A stretch of 64,000 nt of DNA, taken from NCBI RefSeq assembly GCF_000224145.3, contig NC_020177.2, positions 4,968,156 to 5,032,155 on the forward strand. The letters are read 5' to 3'. The notes below the pieces were generated by a model that did no database searches, had not been told where the DNA came from, and saw only the letters and a list, made by a program, of their open reading frames with translations. The stretch is from Ciona intestinalis (taxonomy: Eukaryota > Chordata > Ascidiacea > Phlebobranchia > Cionidae). The position numbers and the translations under genes are program-made. Position 1 is the first letter of the stretch. Each line of letters starts with the position of its first letter. This document shows positions 1 to 13,600 of the stretch, in pieces.

Positions 1-1917
1 CACTTAACCAAAGACTTTTACTCTCATTCTCCCCAAAGTATTTTTTTAGTTTTTCGTCACGAAGAATAAACAAAGCGTTTCATATAACATGCTGGGTTTA
101 TCGTTGTTTGTTCTGTTAAACCAAACGCCCATGGCGATCGTTGCTCTGTGGTTAGCCTCGTTTACATAAAACGACTTTAAAATGAACCTTAAGACCTCTA
201 GCGGCCTTGAACCCATTGTTATTACAAGCATAGCTTCGTATTCATATTACCGCACTTTAAAAGCTTGACAGCGCTAATGAGGTATATAACCCCGCTAGCT
301 TACCTGAGGAAATGCAGTAAATCTACAGCTCACTAGAGCATACAAGGTCAATAACACAACTATTGCTTTGCAGCCCATTATCAAAACAACATTATAAGCG
401 TAGATATACCGTCCCACGCGAATAACCGTGTTATCTATTAGGCACTTTAAGGGCATTGGTTCTTTTTATTGAACTTTGATTTTTGTTGTTTTTTTTGCAT
501 TTGGTTATTTTAAAATTATACATCATCTCGTGTATATTGAAAACAACTAAATCATCATAGTTTACGTGCCCATTTATCACCGCTGTGCTCTCTTGTTGTT
601 TCAATTCTTTGTCAATATTTTCGCCACGCCAACTAATAAACCCTTTGTTAAACCCCTAGAACTCAAATATGCCCTAAAAATATTTACTTAGCGGCAGCAT
701 TAAGCTAGCCAACGTTAAATTACCATACCAAGTTATAGGATCTTTGCAGATCAACAAATCAATCTAAAAACCGATAAGTTAATCAAGACATTAATTCTCA
801 CACCTTGCAATAAACTAAACACACCCAAACGCCACAATATTGTGCTAATTGATTTGTTTTTAGTTGCTCATTGAAATAAGACGAATGCGTTTTCGTTATT
901 TCGTAAAATTTTCAAAGCAGGTTCTAGACGCAGATGTTACCAGTACTCGGAAAACAGCTTAATCTTTGCGGTTTGAAGCTTAAATTCGACATTCTTGGTT
1001 TACCACAAACGTTGGCAGTCGGGCAAAACATTTCAAACTAGAAATTCTGCTTCTATTTCGCATCAGTCATAATGTTACAGCGCATAATGTTTATTGCTTC
1101 TTATACTGGGTTCATCATTCCCGCCGTTTAAGCAATGCTAGTTCACTTATTTGACACTTTGCGTGCTGTATTGACTGTGTTTTGCTGTTAATTCCCACCT
1201 TTTCGCTATTTTTATTAATATGACAATAAGTTAGGCCTAAAAGTTTAAAATGAAGACAATTCTGTCATGTATATATGGACTGTTTTGTTCGTATTTTTAA
1301 AAACTGAGCAGATAACTCGTATTGGAATAGGAGAAAATAAGTAAATTGGTGGTTTAGTTTTAAACACGGGTTTTACATGAGATTGTGGTTACGGAATTTA
1401 ATCTTTACGAGTGTTGTTCGTGGAAGACAATTATTCATTCATTAGTTAAGTCCACACTTGTATTAGTTATTACACAACATCAAGTACAACTGCGTATTGT
1501 TTGTATAACCTTGGACAAAGTTTTCTTTAGCAAGAATTTGTAAAAAGCATTCTGATCTTATCGTTGAAACTAGTGACCCGGTACAAAGAAAATACGATTT
1601 CTGTTCATTAGGAAAACACACAATAATGAGATAATTTGTTTTGCTGGATTTTTAAAGTTTTGTTTTCTATTCAAAATGGGTGATGGTCTATACCGTGGCA
1701 CGCCATGGGATCTGGGATTGAGACCAAGGTTAGCCCTTTACCACGTATAAATTTTGTATTAATTTTACCGGATTATTCTAAGTATATGACGCTGTAAACA
1801 TTTAAACTGTTATAAAACCTTGACCCTGGGGTTTAGGTTATACATGTTTTTTTAAATTTTAATTTAGAATATCTTATCAATTTATTTCGTTTTTGGTTCT
1901 ATAATAAAAATAACTGA

Positions 1918-2190
1918 CAAGGCTGTTTTAACCAGCCATTTGTTTTAAGGCACAAATTAAAACTATCGCCAGCGTTTGCACATGACAAAGATATTCCAAA
2001 AATGGCTGAGTTAGACCATAGTATACTGAAGTGATCGTACTCACTTCAGTATATACTATGGTTAGACACAATAACTGACACAGCCATTTTAACCAGTCGT
2101 GATGGTTTTTAGTTAAAGACATCAATTAAAACTATTGTCAGCGTTTATAAACAGCATAATAGCGGAATTCCAAAAATGGCTGCGTTGGAC
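1918..2190. repeat. Imperfect direct repeat flanking a hairpin
   Basis: Two related blocks, about 1918-2012 and 2077-2187, share ATTAAAACTAT, CAGCGTTT and CCAAAAATGGCTG in the same order. Between them, 2016-2061 forms a near-perfect inverted repeat: the arm CCATAGTATACTGAAGTGA is mirrored by a second arm with two extra bases, around a 6-base loop. This looks like a duplicated or foldback mobile element. No family name is claimed. Confidence 0.7.
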
Positions 2191-3050
2191 AAAATGAAGC
2201 GGCAACGAAGAATCTGTTTACAAATAATTACTAATACACAAAGACGGCAACTTATTTTAGAAGTTTGAACGCCAAGAGCAATTTACTAAGTATTTGACTG
2301 TTTCGCAAACTGTGAGAGTTTTGTTGTATTGCTGGAGTTATTTGACGCTACTTGCAAAACTTTTACCCACCTTTAGCAAAAGGAATTAATAATGCTTATA
2401 GTTAAATAGCTCATACAATAGTTTAAATATATTTTCTTATGAGCCTGATACCCGTAGTTAATAAACACCTGTATAAGTAACAGCCCGACAAAGTTCGAAA
2501 CAAAATTAAACATTTTTTATTTTAATAATTTATTAGCAGATAGAATAATTAAGATGCTTAGACACAGCGAACATACTTTTGTACGAAACGGGTTTAATTA
2601 ATGATTTCTTTATTTTATAAAAGCTTCTAGATTTTCCCTTTTAGAGCCAGCCGAGATATTTTGAACGAAGTGCTTTAACACCAGCCCAATTTTCATTGCT
2701 CGTTCAAACTAATTGTTTCTCGTTTAAACATTCCGTTCAAGCAGTAGCAAGATACGAGTTTAAACAACCAACCAAACTAGGTGACAAAATACACACGAAG
2801 TTGCGCAGACACGCCATAGAGCAAACACGAGTTTATTAGACTTCCAACATTTAACGAGCATCCTATATCACATTAAATATTCAACCTCGTAACATTTAAG
2901 ACGTAGTTTAGAATACACCACACAGAAGCATGCGGTAAACATGGTACATCTTAAGCAACCCGACTGTTTTAATAAGCCGTTTTTAATATCTTACGCATAT
3001 TTTACTTTTACAGCGCAAGGCGTGGCAATTACTTAAGACCAGTTGTTCCG

Positions 3051-3134
3051 TATGTTGGTTAAACTGTTAGCCATATCCCACAAAGTTATATACATGGTAA
3101 CTCGTAAGCGGGCTTGAGGTGTATAAACAGAACA
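3051..3134 (-). repeat. Repeat family B copy
   Basis: The reverse strand carries the family B core: a relative of ACGGGTGTTCTGTTT followed by an ATACACCTC-like stretch, GCTTACGAGTTACCA and a GTAACTTTGTGGG-like tail. The same block recurs more than 20 times in the window on both strands, which marks it as an interspersed repeat. Confidence 0.7.
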
Positions 3135-3168
3135 TCATGTATTCATTTAAAGATAAATAAAACTCGAG

Positions 3169-3310
3169 TGACGTCACTTTAATGACGTCATGGTCGCAGA
3201 TAACTTACTCTCTTTGTTTTTAAGGATCTTTTTACAGCTGTGGCAAACCGATTGTTTGCATTTCCTTCGCCTTCCAGCTTCCGCTGTATCAATGAACATC
3301 TGTGACGTCA
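3169..3310. promoter_or_regulatory. Cluster of three TGACGTCA palindromes
   Basis: Perfect 8-bp cAMP-response-element palindromes lie at 3169-3176, 3183-3190 and 3303-3310. CREB/ATF-type factors bind this octamer in animals. No gene start was recognised beside them, so function here is inference only; the octamer also occurs elsewhere in the window, including inside an acetylcholinesterase exon. Confidence 0.35.
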
Positions 3311-4210
3311 CAAGCAGAACGATTATGACGCAATACCACTGTTTGTAGTTCATAATGACGTAGTTTTTAACTTTTTAAATATTTTACAACTTTACTTTTT
3401 CTCGCTATCCCTGAAAAGTGAAATATAAATAGAAAATGTAAGACCTATTGTTTGTACCTCGCATCCTAGCGTCGCGTTCTTACGCAATCGATATTAATTA
3501 TCCAAAAGCTGAAACGACAGCAGTGACACCCCTGCGGGTACCGCGTCGGGCGCCATTTTGAAATCTGGAACCATACCTACGCCTCTGTACAAATCTTACT
3601 TCGTCTTAATGCTAATTTCTCTTCAGCGACATTTTTAACAATGTAGTACGTTTCGTGGAGCAAAATAGCTCATTTCAAGGTAAATTCAAGTATTTTAAAT
3701 CTTACCAGTTTGTTCTTATTAACCAAATCAACACTGAACACATACTTCTTGATAAGATTACCCAATCAAACGGACTTTGGTAAAACAGCCGCGTACGTGA
3801 TAACCTGCACATGCTTTACACGTTAGCTTCTTTGTACTAATGCGGTCACATTCATAAAATAAACCGAAAGCCGACACAGCTTTAAAACAACTGGCAACCG
3901 AACCGACCACATTTTAACACATAGCCTAAACCACACCCCAGTCATGGAGCATTGTAATGATAATTCCCCCAACCACATCAGAATAAAGTGAAGGCAAACA
4001 TATTATTAGTGGAAATTAACTTTATTATTGGACCGTAAAGCTAGAACGAACATAGCTGTGCCACAAAGCAACCTGAACCTTAAAGACAGTCAATAAAGCA
4101 AAGGCAGTGATTATTAGCGACGATTTATCCTTGGTTTCCCAGATACAAAAGAATTTCAATTATCCCCTATCTATAATCAGTTCTAATGCGAAGACATTTT
4201 TGGCTAAAGA

Positions 4211-4508
4211 GTACTGTGGGGTAAGATGGGATACCGTTAGCGCATAATACCCATACAGATAAACAATACCCACGTGTGTAACTGTGTGGGGTAAGATGGG
4301 ATACCTTTAAAAGTACTGCGAGGTAAGATGGATACTGTTAGCGCATAATATTCAAGCATATTTCCTAATCGCGTTTTAACAATTAACAACATTCTTTCCC
4401 AGTCGTGAGGATACGGTTTATATATTTATGTAAATAATCTTTGTTTACTACCAATTGGGACGATACAGGAGCACGAAAACATGCACCATCTTGCCCCATC
4501 CTACTGTA
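4211..4508 (+). mobile_element. Repeat family A (MITE-like), partly duplicated
   Basis: Starts with GTGGGGTAAGATGGGATACC and ends with the inverse CATCTTGCCCCATCCTACTGTA. The interior is the family-typical block: GTTTTAACAATTAACAA, GTCGTGAGGATACGG and TTTGTTTACTACCAA. The left end is present three times in degraded tandem form (about 4216, 4287 and 4318). Inverted ends and dispersed copies fit a non-autonomous DNA transposon. Confidence 0.85.
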
Positions 4509-5562
4509 TTTACTTTGTGATAACATTTTCTTATTCACGGTCTGTAAATCTTGCGGCATTCTTGGGCCACGAAGCGACCATTGCTTGCCAAGTTGCGGCA
4601 GTGGCTGCATCTACACAGGAGTTAACTAGAACACTTTTACTGCGGAGGAGTAACAACACAAGTTGTCGGTACAAGGCCTCCCGTTAGACACAACGGCGCT
4701 TCTCCAACCGCAATGCTAGCATGAAGTTAGTATATGAACAAAGGGTTTAATACGCAAGGAATTCAATGCCACCAACATTGAATAACTGTCTGTACCCCGT
4801 TGACGACAAACAGACGCAATATTCGTATAACAATATAAACCGCTTTTTGTGGGTTTAAAAGAAAATAGCCGTGATTTAAATGGGCGTACAAGTTACGTAC
4901 TTTGGCTTATTTTTGAAGGTTCAATGAAAAAGACAAATTGTTTTTTAAATCGCGCAATTTGTCTTGAATTCTTTGCTTTTATAACCTATGAGTCTGATTG
5001 AAACTTGCTGTTCGACGTAAAATACGCTACGAATAAACTGCTGTAAAAGAGCATCGGTAAAAAACGTAGCGCTGTTATATATTCAATCGAACACGCGCTG
5101 GTATTAAATAGCGACCAAAGGATTGAAAATCATGAACGCTGAGGCAAGCTAAACTAACCCGTACTAATAGGAAAACATGAAATAAAACAGGCCAAATATA
5201 ACTTGACCTACATAACTGTAAATACCGTCCTACCCGCGGCGAAGTGGACGCCAAATACAAAGTTACCTTGAACCCAATCCATCATATGTATTGACAAGTA
5301 TAAGGTTGCATACTTCACCATACTAGGTGGGGGTTACGAGTCACAGGTGCTATTCTAATGCACTTTCAACGACACAAGCACCAACAAAAGGGATATCATG
5401 TTACAGTTACAATTCCACTACAATGTTACCACACAGCACGCAAACGCCTCATTAACCAAGTTTGAGGGAACACAAAATGAAAAGACTTTCTATAAAAACC
5501 AAAACATTCCATTTCGTCGTGTGTTTAAATGAAGTCTTATATTTAAATAAATGCGAACATCT

Positions 5563-5611
5563 TTACACCACGGGTGTTCTGTTTGTACACCTCGTGCACG
5601 CTTACAGAGTA
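5563..5611 (+). repeat. Repeat family B fragment
   Basis: Contains the core CACGGGTGTTCTGTTT followed by TACACCTCGTGCACGCTTAC. The 101-codon reverse-strand frame across 5543-5848 runs through this repeat and is therefore not treated as a gene. Confidence 0.75.
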
Positions 5612-7914
5612 ATTTCGTAGAAGACTGATTCGTTTTTGTCTTGGCAGTAATGGGCTACTATGGCCTGAACCCCAATTCCAGTTTCGTTCTTCGTCATAAA
5701 ACTTTACCCATATATAGAAAAGAATTGTTTTGGTGGTAATGGACCAACTCTGCCCAAAACCTTTAGTGCCATATGACGCGCCTTGGTGCCGTTGGCCCAA
5801 ACACCACGTGTTATCAGAAAGCAAACATAGTGCTTTGTACACAAGCACAAATATCTAATTAAGTTTCTGTCCTAACAAGCCATGCTGCCTTAACCGGTCG
5901 CCATTGTAATTATACGGAGTGTTGTAGCCACAAAACCCGCAACAACAATATCACAAGCAATTATCATGCGTCGAATGCGTGTTAAACTCGTGGTATTAAC
6001 TTAAAGTCGGTAAAATTAACAGCAGAAGACGAGTTAAAATTTTAATATTGGTTAAATATGTAACAAAAACACACAAATTTGTAAATAAGTTTTTGGAAAA
6101 CACTGCCGAAAAAATACATACTTGTAGGCGAGCACGAGGTGTATAAAACAGAACAGCCGGGTTATAACGACTTTCATTGCTCTACTATGCGAGTATAATT
6201 AATCCCATTCAAAATGGTCTATACGTACTTCACTCTTTTATTACGTCATAGATGCGGCGGATATAGCGACATTGTCACCGGAAAATCCCGTTTGTATAAA
6301 ACACGCCACAGGCAAATCCGCAGGTTATTAATAACGAAGACGCAGACACACGACTTGATACGGTACAACCTTTATTAGCGTCTCTATTTGCTCCGTGGTG
6401 AAAAACTGCCATCTATATTGAACGAACTTTGGCGTATAATCTTGTCGGCTGTTGAAAGTAAGATCTAAAAGCATCATTACGGCTCCAACCTTGTTGCAAG
6501 TATAACTGAAACACACCCACCTAGTTTGCCCAACGATGTAAAATGAGTGAAGTGAAAAGAGCTAAGCTTATTCAAAGTAGAGACGAGGCCATTAGGAAAG
6601 GTTGGTATAAATGTTAATCCAGCTTAAAATAACCAAACGGAATGTAGACTTAACATTTAAACGAAGTACACGTCACTTTTAAAAGGGGCTTAGTTTTAAC
6701 TTTTCAGCGCGGCAAACCAATAGACAGATATATAACAAAAAACTTTGACTGGTGAGTCTGCTACACAAATTCAATCCTTGCGAAAGCAAGTCAACTGTGC
6801 CCAACATTAATATAATAGGATTGCATGCATACACGTCGGTCGGGTCAATTCCGGCTTATACACATCAAGGGTCCTTAAGCGTTTTGCTGCAGGGCCTTAT
6901 TATCTACACAAAAAATAGCAGAAAAGGCTAAAGAATCTTCCAGCACCATACACAGGACTTGACGAATCAATCTATCCAAATAAATGCACAAAATCTAAAT
7001 TTTGTTGGATATTTCTGCTACTATACTACAACGACTTTTATGAGCTGTTAAAATCTACTTTCCTGATCTTGATTTCGAACCGGCACGTTAAAGTCGTTTA
7101 ATTCTAAGTGCTGATATCTACGCCGATACGATGCACAACTATGAGCTTGCGGGTTGCGCTGACTGACGGTTAGCTATCAGATACAGGCTAGATAAAGAAC
7201 CTGAGATAAACTTGGCTTTTTTTCGTGGAGCCTGGCGTGCGGTTTGCAAACCTGTTTACTTTCATAGCCTTAATCAAATACCGCACGCTCGTTTAGCTTT
7301 CAGAAATTCGAAAAGCAAGCGGACAAGAGAATGTTTTTATGGGGAAAGTTTAAAAATATTCTAAAACGTCACCAATTTTTGATACATTTTGTTTTCACTT
7401 TAATTATTTTTTTTAATTGTAGTAATCGCTTTTCTGTAATAAATTCAATACAAATGTATTGTAAATATAATATTTCAGGCGGGATTATTTTTCAATTATT
7501 TCTTTGGTTTTGCAAAAAATGGGCACACCGGTTCTAGTGTTGAGATGTAACGTTATTGTTTGCTGAAAATAACAAACATTGCGTCACTAGCTAAATATTA
7601 CGATAAGCAAAGCAAACAATATTTCGTAATCGATCAAAATTTAATCAAGTTGCGAAAGATAGCGACGTTTTTTTGTACCCTAAAAGTATATTTTGATATT
7701 CTATTTATAAAGTTTGACACAAATGTTGTATTTTTTGTCCTTTTAACACTGTTGTATTTTCCTTTAACTCGAGTAAACATATCACCGCTGTGTGTCATGA
7801 GTCAGGTGGTTCTTTTTGATATTTCTTTGGTATATGTTGTTCCCGCCAGGTGTATTATATGGCTGAAATAGAACTTTTGGCAATTGTCAGAAAATTTCTT
7901 TCGCATTTCTTTTA

Positions 7915-8095
7915 TTAGTTTTTAACGCAATAGGTTGTATTGGACCTAATAAAACTATAACCAACATATCCACAAGACATTTGGGAAATAGCAAACGATT
8001 TTTCCCACATTTTTGTTATTATTTTTTACGAATTATATTGTATTAAACCTAATACAACTAAAACCAATATATCCGTATATTATTTGAGAAAGGGC
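7915..8095 (+). repeat. Degraded direct duplication
   Basis: Two blocks about 105 bp apart share a TTGTATTGGACCTAAT-like start and AACCAACATATCC / AACCAATATATCC. They appear to be a local tandem duplication in AT-rich DNA. No coding content. Confidence 0.55.
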
Positions 8096-9453
8096 ATCTA
8101 ATGTTAAGTTTAAAACTCTGCAAAGTAAGGGTGAGGAAATATCCTAAAGTCAAAAGATAACAGTTTAATCTTCGACAGTTGGACCGCAAGTACGCAGACG
8201 ATTGGTCACGCATATTATCCAAACGTGCTCAAGTAGTTAAAGCCTAATATCCATAACCAAGACTTGTCCAAAAACTTTCCATCAGATATAGGTTTGACAA
8301 GGACCATTTTAGAAAGCCATAATTGATCTAAACAAATTGGTACAAATTTCAGCTCGCTTCCGACAGAAAAAGCAACCAATAAGAAAACTTGCATAAACAC
8401 AATAAAATATATATGTTCAAACGTAACGATTTGTTTTATTACATTGGCAGTTTTGGATTATTTAAACATTGAACAAACAAAGAAACGCTTGCGCAAAAAC
8501 AAATTGCTGTTCCTTAAGTAAGAATCTTAAAGTCGATGAAAACGTTGGATACAGTAATATAATTTGCTATCTTTTCGAAAACGATAACAAAGATCAAAGA
8601 GAAGAAAATTAATGCAAAACGAGATGAAAAGTATGGGAAGAGCATTAGTTTTAAAGCGTGGCTGTTGAACTTAACTTATAAAACAAAACCACCAAAAAGA
8701 AATTCCTCCTAAGATAATCCAACAAGGAACAGTAGCCTTTTGAAACTCGCATTTAAAGTTTCATAAGTCAGTGTTTTTATACGAAGTCTAAGATAAGATT
8801 ATAAATTGCAGCTAATTGAGCAGATGAGGCATTTTTGATTGACAGGAAATAAACAGAGCAATTTATAACTTCTCTCGTTTAATTTAGAACGACACCTTAA
8901 ATAACCCTAACCCACGAAGCAGGATAATTTATCAAACGGGCTTAGAGTAGAAATATCATGATTCATTTGAAAGCTACCGGCTAATGCCTTGTACCAGTGG
9001 TGGATGTGATCAAAGTGGGGGGTCTTGTGTGCTGTGCAATTACAGTAGAACTTCATAAACGGGTTTGGTCCTAATACGTCAGGATTACACGTCGACATAT
9101 TCGGCAACTTTTAACACCGTTTGTATATTTAGCGGGCACCTTAAACTGTGATGCGACATTGAGAAAATGGATGCTTCCATTTTCGGAACCGAGGTGCGTA
9201 ATTGCATGGTCTTTACGCGGATATTTGCGGCTCAAATTCATATTCATTAACCGTTTTATCCAGACCAGGAAGTTTAGTTGGACATTCTTCATAGTCTAGT
9301 CTAATCCAATGCGGTCAAGGATGTAAAAAAGACAACACCACGGCTTTGTTAAGCATAGATCTTTATCCTCGCATGGCGGGGTAAATTCAAGAGTTAAAAC
9401 ACGGGTATTCTGTTTAACATATCTTTAACAATCCACTAGGTTGGGCCAAGGCC

Positions 9454-9473
9454 TACTAAAGATATCTTTAGTA
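9454..9473. repeat. Perfect 20-bp palindrome
   Basis: TACTAAAGATATCTTTAGTA reads identically on both strands. It could extrude a small cruciform or serve as a dimeric protein site. No associated gene was recognised. Confidence 0.8.
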
Positions 9474-9574
9474 TGCCATGGTTGGACTAATTTCCACTAA
9501 AAGTGTCTTGACGAATATGTTGACAAAGAAATGGGAGAATACAGGCCTATAATGGTAAGTATAAGGTTCTCCGT

Positions 9575-9735
9575 AGCCCTGGCGGAGTGGTATAGTGCTC
9601 CTGCTATATAATCGATGAGGTTACATATGTGGTAATACTCGGAAGTGGATATATGTGGTGTATGGATCTGAACACCCGTGTTATAACCATTGTCGTTGCG
9701 CCATTACGCGAGGATAAATAAGTTACATTCGATGT
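9575..9735 (+). repeat. SINE box-A-like fragment followed by family B
   Basis: CCCTGGCGGAGTGGTATAGTG resembles a tRNA-type box A. It is followed by a family B block in reverse orientation, recognised by GAACACCCGTGTTATAACCA and GCGAGGATAAATAAGTTACA. The tRNA-like part shows no complete cloverleaf, so it is not called a tRNA gene. Confidence 0.5.
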
Positions 9736-10383
9736 CGCATTTATGATTGATTGTCTATATTCCAGAATAAAGACGAACCGCCTGTCATCGATGCTATGAC
9801 GGAACAATTCCAATTAAGCGGCAGTGACATCATGAACAACTTAGTGACGTCATGGAGTAACTTAGAGAAGGACATTAACTACTAAACCAAAGTCATTGAA
9901 AAATTCTTTATCTCACATACAATAAAACAGGAGTATGCTAATAAGTGGTTATACTTTACAAGAGTGCTTAAAAAGTGAAATTAGTTCCAGCTGTGCGTAT
10001 AGATCGTTTGCATATTCTAAAACGTAAATGTTTTTGTAAATATGTTAAGTTAAACGATGGTGTATCGTTCATGGTCTAACCCTCTGCAGAGTTGTTCTAT
10101 TTGACAAATGCAAACGATATTCCGGAAGAGAAGCAATTAAAGGGCATTGGGAATATCCGGTTTACTATAAGCGTTTAAGCGGTTGGTAGTAAGATTGCGC
10201 ACAAGTGGTTGTAGGCATATGGCAGTACCGTATAGTTGGATAGACAGATATATTAACGTGTAGGAGAGTAAATGTACATAGAAACATATATAGCGGCATG
10301 TAATCGAGCAATGCACAAAACGTTCAACTACTGCACAACTAATTGCCAGTACGTTTAGACTGTTAATTCAGTGGGTACTTTTT

Positions 10384-10525
10384 TGGTATTTGAATGAATG
10401 AATGTTTGACCCCCCCCCCCCCCCCCCCCCCCTGGCTTGTCCTCTCGTGGTTGGAACACAACAGTGGTTATAACACCGGTGTTCTGTTTAAGACACCGCG
10501 TGCCAGCTTACGAGTTAGTACATAT
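10384..10525 (+). repeat. Family B copy with poly-C tract
   Basis: A short TGAA repeat leads into 23 consecutive C residues (10410-10432), followed by a family B core (TATAACACCGGTGTTCTGTTT and an ACACCGCGTGCCAGCTTACG-like stretch). It sits about 135 bp upstream of the first M13 start codon. The 87-codon frame through it is a repeat artefact. Confidence 0.75.
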
Positions 10526-10659
10526 GCAAAACTTTTGTGTGAGATTATTTCCAAAGTAAAGGACTGCTGTATTAGCGCAATATGTTTTGATACAAACTGT
10601 ATATGGGTATGTATAAAATACCTTTACACTGCGATACGGTTTAATCCGTTTTTTTAAAG

Positions 10660-13600
10660 ATGTTACTTAGTAAAGTAACGTTAGGGTTGCTGTTTATTTG
10701 TGTTATATGTTCGTGTGTGGTGTCTTTAGACCAGGAGGGCGAAAACGAATACGACAGTGAATATGAAGACGAAGAAATTGACGAGTATAGGCCTAATATG
10801 GTGAGTAACGTAATTGGTTTGTAGTTGAATGTGAATAAATTAATTTAACTTATTTATCCTCGCGCAGTAGGAAAAAGATAGCCGTTGTTCTGTTTGGATG
10901 TTCTGTTTCATACACCTGGTGTCCGCTTACGATTATTTTTGTTGAAATATTTTCATTTTTGTAAGTCTGGCTGACAATTTGGACATTCGTAATTACTAAA
11001 TTGTTTCTCTTAAAAAAACGATAGCGAAGATAAGAAGTAAATTGACAGAAGAACGGTTGGTTCAAACACCGTCAGTGAATAAGCTTGACTGTTGCACTCA
11101 AAGTAAATTAGATTGTTGCACATTATGGATGATGTATATATTTTAGAACAAGGACGAACCGCTTTTCGACGATTTAATGACGCGACAATATGAAAATACT
11201 GAAAACGGCTTAGATCAGGAAACAGCAGAAGACAGCGCTTCTGATCTTAAGTTTAGTGAAGAAGTATTGGTCAATTTGCGGCAGTTGTTACAGGATCAAG
11301 CAAGCTTAAACTTGGCGTTAGGTAAGTTAATATATTTAGGTTTAACTATAAAGTTAGGCACATATGGTTGTGTTTGGGTTAAGTTTGAATATTCCGTGGT
11401 AAGTTGATACTGTAGGGAATTTCCCAACTTTGAAAGTCGTAATTTGCGTAAGGCAATGGCGCCGATGTGAGTCACATGTCTTCTGCAATATGTTTTAGAA
11501 AATCGTTGTTTGAACAAAGTTACGGGTTTTGTTTATTGGTAAGTCGGGCAGTTAGTAATACGGAAATATAAACAGTAATAAGTATCAGAAATAGAAAACG
11601 TGATATGATAAGTTATCATCATAATTATGTGAATTTTTACAGTCGAACCGAAGACGTCTTGTTCAGCTATAACAAATCTAGCACACTCTACCACTAACTG
11701 TGGAACTGTTTCTACAAGCCTCGGTCCAGTTGTGTGGTGCAAAATAACTTGTAACCCTGGGTATAAGTGAGTAATTAACAACAACTAATATATGTAAGAA
11801 TACAAAAAATCTTGGACTAAAATCTAAGAGGGTTTATTTTGAAATTGAGAACAACCGAACAAACATGGTTACGTATGTTAGTATAAAACCACTTTTATAA
11901 CAGTGTATATAACATTGCTGCTTTAAAGGTAATAGAGTATCATTCACAGATTAAAAGAAGCCACCCCTCAATATGAGTTATGTGGAAAACCAACCAAGTA
12001 CAGATGGACATATCAATTACGTGGGTTGACAATACCACAAGAAAGATGTGTTGTAGGTAAGAAGTGGTAGTGAATTCAAGTTATTGGAGGGTTACACAAA
12101 TTTCACTATTTTCCCACTTTAATAGTATTCACCTATAAAAGTTCATTTTTTACTTTAATCTTTTATTCAAGAAAATTAGTTCATTTTTTGATCGCTTAGC
12201 GTGTTTTAAACAACTGCCGTTTTGCTACTAATTTCTTTGTGTTTTTTTAGTTAACTTGATCTTCACTAATGTAATCTAATATATAAATACAATCTATGTT
12301 ATTTAATTTAGGTGTTTCTACATTCAATGAAACAATTTGTACAACACCAGAATGCTTTTCAACAGGTGAGAAACATTATCTGGCACATATATATGTATTG
12401 TTGGAATTAGTATGTCATTTCCTGATTAGTAGCAATGAGATATCTTCTAGTATTAGATTTTAACAATCCATTTAGATTTTTTAGCCTTGTACGAATTGTG
12501 AATCCATATTAAAAACTTTTAAGGCCGAAATATTTGTAATTGTGATCCAATGTTACCCCCTCCTATTCAGGAAGCCTTTAACAGGGTCTGCCATTTAGTG
12601 TCTTGTCCAATGGCACATATGCTCACAATGGTAGCAGCGTCAAGTCTTGAACCTGTATACTGATCGGTAGCTTATTTACTCTTTAAATACAAAGAGTTTA
12701 ATTTCTGTAGTAAGTTTACCCCAGTTTAAGAAACGCTGTATTAGTGTCTTCCAATGTCACAGCCACAATGATAGCAGTAGATAGCCTTCTCCGGGCTTGA
12801 GGTTGTTAACTTTAAACCATATAACTTTGCTACAGCATCATACTACATGAACAACATGAACTTCAGAGTAAAACCGTGCGACAACTTCTTTGAGCATGCA
12901 TGTGGACGTTGGATTCATGAAACTAAGATACCAAAGTCAAAAGGAAAATACCTCATCTACACTGTGCTGAGAGATAGAGTAAATTCTGAACTTGGAGGTG
13001 GGGTATAACATATAGTACTGTGGGATAAAATAGGACACCTTCAGCATACAATATTCAAATATCCTGATCGTGTTTTAAACAAATAACAACAGTCTTTGGA
13101 AGTCGTGAGGATAGAATTTTATAATTATTTGAATGTTCTTTGTTTACCACCAAATGGGACGAGAAGGTTGGGGGGACTCTTTTTAACCATCACAGAAGGG
13201 CTTGACTGTATGTCTGTATAGAATTAATAACTTGGAAAAAAGTTATGCTGTTAGTATACTCTATGTGGGCAAGGTCCTATAGTTGTTGTTTTACCAAGAA
13301 CTTTTGTCATGTATGATAATTTTGTATTAGATTTATTGTTGAAGCCGATCAAACCAAGTGAAGGAACTGGAGCAGCAAAGGCAAAGATTATTTACAGGTC
13401 CTGCATGAATACAGGTAAGGAGTAGTAACATATAACATATCAATCTTCTACGCTCAGGTTGTAAAACAAATGCTCTTTAGTTTATTTTATACTAACTAAA
13501 ACATTGTAGTAGTGTTATCAGAAAAGAATATTAACATGCTGATATGAGAACTGGTTTGCATCCTCCTAATAATTTGAGATTTGTCTGCAACTAATTAATG

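Larger units (their letters stand above)
1..10659. other. Intergenic region left of first M13 gene
   Basis: No exon chain with matching splice phases and family motifs was found on either strand. The sequence is AT-rich. It holds repeat fragments (listed separately), TGACGTCA palindromes near 3.17-3.31 kb, a short GC-rich patch at about 3525-3565, a hairpin between two direct repeats at 1.92-2.19 kb, and a duplicated block at 7.9-8.1 kb. Open frames of 60-100 codons occur, but they lack splice-site support, signal peptides or recognisable domains, and several overlap repeats. A distal 5' exon of a neighbouring gene could be hidden here. Confidence 0.6.

Noticed and set aside
5543..5848. 101-codon minus-strand open frame
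   Set aside because: It overlaps a family B repeat, has no domain or splice support, and has a repeat-like composition.
9575..9605. tRNA-like box A, possible tRNA gene
   Set aside because: No cloverleaf or box B at the right distance; more likely a SINE fragment.
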